Source: Panopea generosa (lineage: Eukaryota > Mollusca > Bivalvia > Adapedonta > Hiatellidae). Taken from it: 64,000 nucleotides of DNA. Where the stretch lies: assembly GCA_029582155.1 (NCBI GenBank), contig CM055899.1, forward strand, positions 76,459,574 through 76,523,573, given 5' to 3'. The translations under genes and the position numbers were made by a program. How positions within the stretch are numbered: position 1 is the first letter of the stretch; each line of letters opens with the position of its first letter. This document shows positions 59,812-64,000 of this stretch, piece after piece. The notes beneath the pieces are model-generated. The model saw only the letters and a list, made by a program, of their open reading frames with translations, had not been told where the DNA came from and ran no database searches.

Positions 59812-62646
59812 AAGTAGTTGTTGTAGTAGTAGTAGTAGAAGTAGTGGTTGAACCCCTCTTGTAAATTGATAACCTGACAAATAATGCGATTAAAAATCAA
59901 AAATAATAAATAAAAGCGACCCTAATACTCATTTCAGTTAAATTGATGACAAGCAGTCTAGGACTTGTCCTCGTGCTTGAAAATATTATTTGGATTTAGC
60001 AGGAAGTAGTCACTCTATAGTAATTCATATGAAACGTGCAACACTCCTCATATCAGTTCCATGATTCCAAGAAAGCAGAAATAAGAATAACACTTTAAAG
60101 GCAAATTTCTGACTTTCTTAAATCTGACAACGGACAATCAAAACATTATATATATCATTTTTATTCGACAGAACGGTTGTGTAACACTTAACGATTCTGT
60201 AATTTCCAGACTGGTTACATCCCATTTGATGACATGTAACTTTAAACCGACTAGACAAGATAACTTATTGCAAAGACAAAATGTAACTATGTACATGTAC
60301 ATGCACATGTATATGTATTGCTTCTCAATCATACGTGGTCGTTAACAGATCGCGATGAAACCTGTGAAGTCGCCTTTGGCAATGGATTATCAATGTTATT
60401 AATAGCTATTTTAATAAACCATATATTATGTCCCTTTTTCTTTTAAAATAATAAAAACAAATTGAGTATTTATGGTGAAACTAAAATTGTGGAAAATATA
60501 ACAACAGATAAAATATTCATTAATTTATATAATGACGAAATAAAATTATTTTATCATTTAATAATAATCATGGTATGCAAATTTTTGTAACATGATACAA
60601 GTTTTATCTTAGGTATATAAAAGATCTTAATATATGTTTGCCTATCGTTACTTTATATCGCGGCGGTTTACCAGTTAGGTGAATAGCCCCTTGTTTATAA
60701 ATCCCCATCCATGGGGTCGACCAAACTACGGTTGTATTCTTACAATTGCTTAATCACCGGTCGTGGAGGATTAAGCGCCTTTCCTATAGTCTTACATATT
60801 CCATATACTTCTGCACTGACTTTTATTTTCTTCAAATGTCTTTGCTTACAATACTCATACTATGTTTTTAACTTCATCATTTTGTTTACTTCAAACGTCA
60901 TTCTTGTAATTTTTTACTTTCCACTCTTACTTCATTATTGTATTCTTCATTTTTGCTTTCCTTTCCACTCTTACTTTATTATTGCTCTCCTATCTTTTCT
61001 TATCTCATTCTTCTTTTCATACATCATTCTTCTTATCCTTTCCATCCTTACTTCATTTTTCTTTTCTGTTCTTATTTAAATATTGTTTTCTTTTCAATCC
61101 TTACTTCATACTTGTTTTCCTTTCCATTCTTACTTCATTTTTCTTTTTCTATCTTTTCTAACTTCATTTTTCTTTATCTTTCTTTTCATACTTCATTCTT
61201 CTTATCCTTTCCATACTTACTTTATCCTTGTTTTGCGGATGCTTTCCAACCTTATATTCTTGTAATCTCCTTTTCTTTTCAGTTCTTTGTGTATATCCAT
61301 AAATAGTTCAATAAGGATACGTAACACGGACAGTTTTGGTATATTTAGGGAATGATGTGTTAAAAAAACATAGAAAGTTTACCAAAATCGGAGATGTTTA
61401 TACAACCCAGGCACTAAAGACATGAGAACCACACGTTTAGTGCCTGAATTGTACAAGATATAAAAAAATCTGCGTGATAAGCACGTGACACGTGATTGGT
61501 ACTTAAATTGCAAAAGACAAGCACCAACTGTATGATATGCAAACGTTAGGTATCTAAATTACAAAAGACAAGCTCTACCTGCATGATAAGCACGTGTTTG
61601 GTACTTAAACTACACAATACAAGCATCAATTGCAGGAGAACCACACGTTTGATGACGAATATACGCAGACACTAACGCCATGAGAAACACACGCTTGGTA
61701 CCTATATTACACAAGTCAAGCACCAATTGCATAATAAGCACACGTTTGTATCTAAATTATACAGAACAAATTACTTGCATAAATATGTGTATGGGTCAGA
61801 AAATTATTTACATTCGTTTAGAATATTATTCAGAAATTTTGAATAACTTCAGTGAGAAACTAATTGTTATGATTCGAAACGTCGTCCCTAAAACAAATAT
61901 GTTATACATGCTTGGCATGGTAGATGGACGACTACAAAATGTTTTAGCAATAGAACAATTTCCAAAATTTATGACGCTAAATGGATTATATATATAAAAA
62001 AGTTATACACCTCATAGAATACACGTATTGTTGATTTGAATAACTTAGTGAGATATGGGTTCACTAGTACATGTTTTTGATATGTAAACTATGATAAAAC
62101 TGACATAAAGGTTCACTTGTATAACCTGAGTAACCGATATATAAAGCATAAAGTGTTTATGTGGTAATGATGATGAGATGCGTATCAATGTATGTATGTA
62201 GAGAATTCAACTACTGACGCACAGAAAAAAGAGTGTATTTCGAAATGTATTATATTCATATTTCAATATTGATTAATTTTGTTAACTGTTTAATATATAT
62301 GTTTTTGTACAATCTTCATTAAGTTGGAGGAAATAAAGTTGATAATAATAATATTACATGTATTATCAAAATAGTGATTCGCAGTATAACATGTGATATA
62401 TAAATGTGTGTACCTTATGTAGATCTATGTATCAAATCAAATCAAAATAATGTATATATGACACTTGGAAACCGAGGGATTGTATGCGCGTCAGACAAAT
62501 GCTTGCTTACCATCAGCTATAGGAAGTATGTTGTCACCGCAGTATTCCTGGTACAGTTTCTTGTAGTAATGCTTCTTTTCACATCGTTTCAGCATCCCGG
62601 CCGAGGGGTCAAGACCGTCAATGTTCTCGAAACCCCGACGATATAA
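49997..62646 (-). CDS. METTL27: METTL27-like (WBSCR27-like) class I methyltransferase, last three exons
   Basis: Three minus-strand exons (62511-62646, 50963-51055, 49997-50184) join in compatible phases (0 in, then 1 and 1) to about 138 codons with a stop. Together they give the middle and end of a Methyltransf_11-type AdoMet-dependent methyltransferase: GFENIDGLDPSAGML (the acidic post-I loop that binds the AdoMet ribose), ILPIADGVYDCLVVSGGM (motif II/III region), EMIRIVKPGGYVIIVMR (the KPGG turn), and the C-terminal FTFDGIMFKFRV. The order and spacing match METTL27, whose substrate is unknown. The AdoMet motif I exon (D-x-G-x-G-T-G) must lie beyond 62646; I did not find it before the window ends. 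The first visible intron is 11.5 kb and full of satellites. Confidence 0.85.
50348..50564 (+). mobile_element. SINE family B, copy in METTL27-like intron
   Basis: GGGTTCTAAGGCGCCGCCTC head, CTCACCGCTAAGGTCGTAGG, GCTCCAAAAACTTTATGTG, GAGTTTGCCAGTTGCATGTG, and a tail ending TGACATTAAACCCCAAT. Confidence 0.87.
50963..51055 (-). CDS. METTL27: METTL27-like exon, central strand region
   Basis: Acceptor TATCTGCAG ends at 51056; donor GTAACT starts at 50962. It encodes GVYDCLVVSGGMGEGHIPCS and GLLEMIRIVKP. V/F-D-x-(A/C)-x-x-(V/S)-G-x-(M/L) is the motif II strand of these enzymes. Confidence 0.88.
51122..51145. repeat. Homopolymer G run of about 24
   Basis: An uninterrupted poly-G tract about 65 bases upstream (in gene direction) of the METTL27-like exon at 51055. 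On the transcribed gene strand it is poly-C, next to the exon's polypyrimidine region. Confidence 0.95.
51172..51242. repeat. 26-bp near-perfect hairpin
   Basis: Left arm 51172-51197 (CTTATTTCCTTTTGATTGCA..) pairs with the right arm 51216-51242 (..TGCAATCAAAAGGGAAATAAG) with one extra base, around an 18-base loop. It is in the METTL27-like intron. Confidence 0.93.
51607..51630. repeat. (TA)n microsatellite followed by AAT/GAT-rich tract
   Basis: (TA)n at about 51607-51630, then imperfect (ATGATA)n to about 51690. Confidence 0.9.
51790..51965 (-). mobile_element. tRNA-derived SINE-like element
   Basis: The minus strand has GAGCGAATAAGTGGTCCAGT, an A-box-like GTGGTTAAAGCCGCGGG, and a B-box GGTTCGATCACCC. 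The body extends to about 51790 with GAGGTCCCAAAATTACTAAA. It is a different family from A to D. Confidence 0.7.
51970..52900. other. METTL27-like intron, nothing recognised
   Basis: A 74-codon minus-strand frame at 52460-52684 has no recognised domain. Confidence 0.4.
52905..53005 (+). mobile_element. SINE family C, 3' fragment
   Basis: GCATATGCTTAGTACTGG followed by TTCGAGCGAAATTGTCTAAG, ending in a (CAT)n tail that merges with the microsatellite at 53010. Confidence 0.65.
53007..53435. repeat. (CAT)n and (ATT)n trinucleotide tracts
   Basis: (CATCAT)n at 53007-53060, then nearly pure (TTA)n with (TCA) interruptions to 53435. The long Ile, Asn and Tyr repeat frames here are artefacts. Confidence 0.97.
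53600..56010 (+). pseudogene. LINE reverse transcriptase (plus strand), split by a minisatellite in motif A
   Basis: Before the array: DPNNYRTISLLPV, then FEKCVLERLECN, MQYRFQKGKQCKMAYFFVQE (53725-53890), the N-terminal RT fingers. After the array: FMDAKQAFDQVW (motif A, F-x-D-x-K-x-A-F-D, about 55195-55230), GLLYKLYLTGIKDKLLKII, STNELLELLDRSEYRFKLND, and QADNIMLLSLSK (about 55493-55530), where the usual A-D-D catalytic pair is A-D-N. The thumb follows: VVKDYKHLGI, KQSVIGTFLSLHYNGLNPVS, AGRLYTTVVLPRALFGCKLW, and KQLETVHHFCLKIAQGLPHR, ending near 56010. Frameshifts and stops occur throughout, so it is inactive. It differs in family from the LINE at 1-4950. Confidence 0.88.
53905..55212. repeat. 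41-bp minisatellite expanded from RT motif A
   Basis: About 32 units of GGATGTTTGGAGCGTCATGA plus TGATGTGTTTGCCTGCTTTA(T), with 40, 41 and 42-43 base variants (GCCTGTTTAT, GTGTGTTGCCTGC, ACCAGTTTTAT). One frame of the unit reads HDDVFACFMDVWS, and the last unit runs directly into FMDAKQAFDQVW, so the unit is the RT motif A coding region itself. Open frames of 272-303 codons across the array are artefacts. Confidence 0.96.
56010..56950. other. METTL27-like intron, nothing recognised
   Basis: AT-rich after the LINE relic ends. CACACGCG-like phrases recur at 56010-56095 (CACACGCACT, CCACGCGTGTGG, ACACGCGGAAAAA, CACACGCG), a short inverted cluster of no known meaning. Confidence 0.45.
56952..57044. 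repeat. (CACT)n microsatellite
   Basis: About 23 tandem CACT units. Confidence 0.97.
57060..57860. other. METTL27-like intron, nothing recognised
   Basis: A phrase CTTTTGTCCAAGGG / TTTTTTGTCCAGG is repeated two or three times at 57710-57775. No exon found. Confidence 0.45.
57866..57940. repeat. (CT)n microsatellite
   Basis: About 35 CT units with one short interruption (TATCTCAAA). Confidence 0.97.
57950..58835. repeat. 51-bp minisatellite (GCACCAAC / CACGTTTGGTACC unit), block 1
   Basis: About 17 diverged units with GACAAGCACCAACTGCATGA, TAAGCACACGTTTGGTACCT and AAATTACACAA. GCATGATAAGCACACG and GCATGAGAACCACACG half-types alternate, suggesting a dimeric higher-order unit of about 100 bp. 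Confidence 0.9.
58845..59850. repeat. 1-kb (GTA/GGT)n trinucleotide array
   Basis: An almost uninterrupted run of GTA, GGT, GAA and AAT triplets, with pure (GTA)n blocks near 59190-59235, 59640-59720 and 59770-59810. It is purine/T-rich on this strand, with almost no C. Val-rich and Leu-rich frames of 134-251 codons are artefacts. Confidence 0.97.
59860..60890. other. METTL27-like intron, nothing recognised
   Basis: AT-rich. A short palindromic stretch ACATGTACATGCACATGT lies at 60293-60310. Confidence 0.45.
60895..61290. repeat. Polypyrimidine tract of degenerate ~26-bp repeats
   Basis: Repeated CTTCATTTTTCTTTT and TCCTTTCCAT.CTTACTTC blocks. The strand is strongly C+T rich and the complement polypurine. 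Phe/Ser/Leu-rich frames are artefacts. Confidence 0.85.
61400..61775. repeat. 51-bp minisatellite, block 2
   Basis: About seven units of the same family as 57950-58835 (GACAAGCACCAACTGTATGA, GCACGTGTTTGGTACTTAAA, ATGAGAAACACACGCTTGGT). The two blocks are 2.6 kb apart. Confidence 0.88.
61775..62510. other. METTL27-like intron, nothing recognised
   Basis: AT-rich. No repeat or exon was seen before the exon at 62511. Confidence 0.45.
62511..62646 (-). CDS. METTL27: METTL27-like exon with the AdoMet-binding GLDPSAGML loop
   Basis: Acceptor TGTCCAG just above 62646; donor GTAAGC at 62510. It encodes 45 codons plus one base: LYRRGFENIDGLDPSAGMLK, then a Lys-rich helix, YYKKLYQEYCGDNILPIAD. The terminal G joins the next exon to make the Gly of D-G-V-Y-D. 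A reader of the plus strand would see only a meaningless 80-codon frame here. Confidence 0.87.
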
Positions 62647-63051
62647 CTGGACATATTGAAAGTGACTAACATAATATTACCATGAACTCATTTATTTTTA
62701 ACATGACCATTAAATTTTTTTTACTAGCATGTATATACAATACTAACATATTTCATATTCGTCAACTTAATTGTATGGCTGTTGCCATGGTTACGTGATA
62801 AAGAACTCGCTTCAAATAATTGAGGTATAAGGGTTGGTCCTCTCCAGCTTATATTATCAAGTATGTGTTACTGGTTATCGAACGTTTCCTATTAGATACT
62901 GTGGAAGATGAGCTATATATTTTGTTGTTCAGGAACCAGCGGGTATAAAACTGTCAACTTATATCATTTAGCCATCGCAACGGTCACACTTTTTGATATG
63001 ATTTTTAAATGTGGTTTAGCACTACTTTCAACACATCCGTGGTTATATATG

Positions 63052-63250
63052 GCATATCCAGTTTCATTGGTGGTGGAAGACTTCAGAATGAATCTGAGCA
63101 GAACCACCGTCCTTCCGCAAGTAACTGGCAAACTTTATCACATAAAGATTTTGGAGCGAGTGGGACTCGAACCCCAGAACGTACATTAGTGGTGATAGGC
63201 AAGTGGTCTTGAGACGGCGCCTTAGACCACTCGGTCACGGAGAACCCATT
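63052..63250 (-). mobile_element. SINE family B, best-preserved copy
   Basis: Minus strand: head GGGTTCTCCGTGACCGAGTG, A-box-like TGACCGAGTGGTCTAAGGCG, B-box GGGTTCGAGTCCCACTCGCT, body ATGTGATAAAGTTTGCCAGT, and tail CACCAATGAAACTGGATATG. The head resembles tRNA-Leu/Ser. Confidence 0.9.
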
Positions 63251-63344
63251 TAATATACGAATTATAAGCAGGTTATGGGAATAAAGTAACAAGTATATAT
63301 GAGCAAGATTTGTGTTTAGGTTACACATACATGAGTATACGAAC

Positions 63345-63600
63345 ACTGTACTGCTGTGTAAAAGTATAAAATGTATGAGAAAATATGTGTATTAGCAACA
63401 GATATATGAGAAAAAATGTGTATGAATAACACATATGTGTAGACGTATCAAATGTATGAGAAAATTATGTATATCAGTAACAAATATGTGTAAACGTACC
63501 AAATGTGTGAGAAAGGTATTATATAAAAGTAAAACATAAGTGTAAACGCATTAAATATATAAGAAAGGTATATTTATGAATAAAGCAGAGCAACATTTTA
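63345..63600. repeat. Degenerate ~60-bp tandem repeat
   Basis: Four to five units with GTGTAAACGTA.CAAATGT, ATGAGAAA and ATGTGTAT.AGTAACA; similar phrases return at 63770-63885. Confidence 0.75.
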
Positions 63601-64000
63601 TAGACAATTCTCTTCTTTTAAATAACAACCATATTTATGATATGCAAATGTACACAACTTCAGAGTTTCAATGACTAAACCAATGGTATCGTCACATAGG
63701 TGTGAGGGTAGATGGATACAGCTTAGCGTACCTTTCCAATCTAGATTATGCAGTGTATGCGTAGTTCTATCAGAATATATGAGATAGTATAAGAATATGT
63801 AAAAGCATGACATAATCTGTGTATATGTTACCAATATATGAGACAGTTTGTGTATATGTAACAGACATGAGAAAAATATGTGTAACTTATAAGTTGGTGG
63901 CAGGACGGGGCACTTATTGTTTTTTAAGCTAGTTAGCCACTTACTAATATTGCCAAAATCATCTGAATAAGAGACATAATTAATCCGTTGATGTCAACAT
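63600..64000. other. Right edge, nothing recognised
   Basis: AT-rich. The 5' exons of the METTL27-like gene were looked for on the minus strand and not found. Confidence 0.4.

Noticed and set aside
59001..59880. Val-rich 251-codon and Leu-rich 134-codon frames
   Set aside because: They are translations of the (GTA)n array.
60711..61306. Phe/Leu/Ser-rich hydrophobic frames that could be mistaken for membrane proteins
   Set aside because: The DNA is a degenerate polypyrimidine repeat; hydrophobicity follows from T-rich codons.
62404..62646. 80-codon plus-strand frame
   Set aside because: It is the antisense shadow of the METTL27-like exon at 62511-62646.
62576..62670. Similarity of CGATATAACTGGACATATTG to the family D SINE at 46570
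   Set aside because: The stretch is short, and most of it belongs to a coding exon and its splice acceptor with strong protein matches; chance similarity is more likely.

Overview
This is eukaryotic, AT-rich, intron-bearing and extremely repeat-dense DNA. The mix of several tRNA-derived SINE families, APE-type LINEs, Tc1-like remnants, foldback/MITE elements and many minisatellites suggests an invertebrate, most likely a bivalve mollusc. That assignment is inference; no species-diagnostic gene is present.

Two host genes can be read, both from spliced exons too short to stand out as long ORFs. (1) SSBP1, the mitochondrial single-stranded DNA-binding protein, lies on the + strand with exons at 17436-17544, 25457-25573, 31165-31243, 35284-35357 and 38983-39062. 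All splice phases agree and the exons join to about 152 codons; only a short 5' exon with the initiator Met is unidentified. (2) A METTL27-like (WBSCR27-like) class I methyltransferase lies on the - strand with its last three exons at 62511-62646, 50963-51055 and 49997-50184; its 5' part is beyond the right edge. The two genes are convergent.

Layout. 1-4950: a decayed LINE (- strand) with ORF1, endonuclease and RT pieces and a ~1.1 kb insertion. 9735-15840: an unusual element whose broken ~1,290-codon gene (- strand) reads as a FEN1/XPG-like nuclease with a C-terminal cysteine-rich CXC domain, bracketed by GCGAAATGGAG direct-repeat clusters; this is the strongest candidate for an undescribed system. 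16200-16650: a duplicated 5S-rRNA-like element. 17436-39062: SSBP1, whose introns hold a 6.3 kb 39/42-bp minisatellite, a 1.16 kb palindromic TTAA element, a Tc1 transposase remnant carrying a 45-bp minisatellite, tandem dispersed repeats, a 222-bp MITE with a readable empty site, and an inverted SINE pair. 39-50 kb: minisatellites, a LINE tail, SINEs and a (CCAT/CCAG/CCGT)n block. 50-62.6 kb: METTL27-like introns with a strong hairpin, a G run, a LINE RT gene split by a 41-bp minisatellite expanded from its own catalytic motif A, and long (GTA)n, (CT)n, (CACT)n and 51-bp arrays.

The genes do not form an operon or pathway. The recurring theme is repeat birth inside mobile-element coding sequence: at least two minisatellites here are amplified pieces of transposase or reverse transcriptase ORFs.
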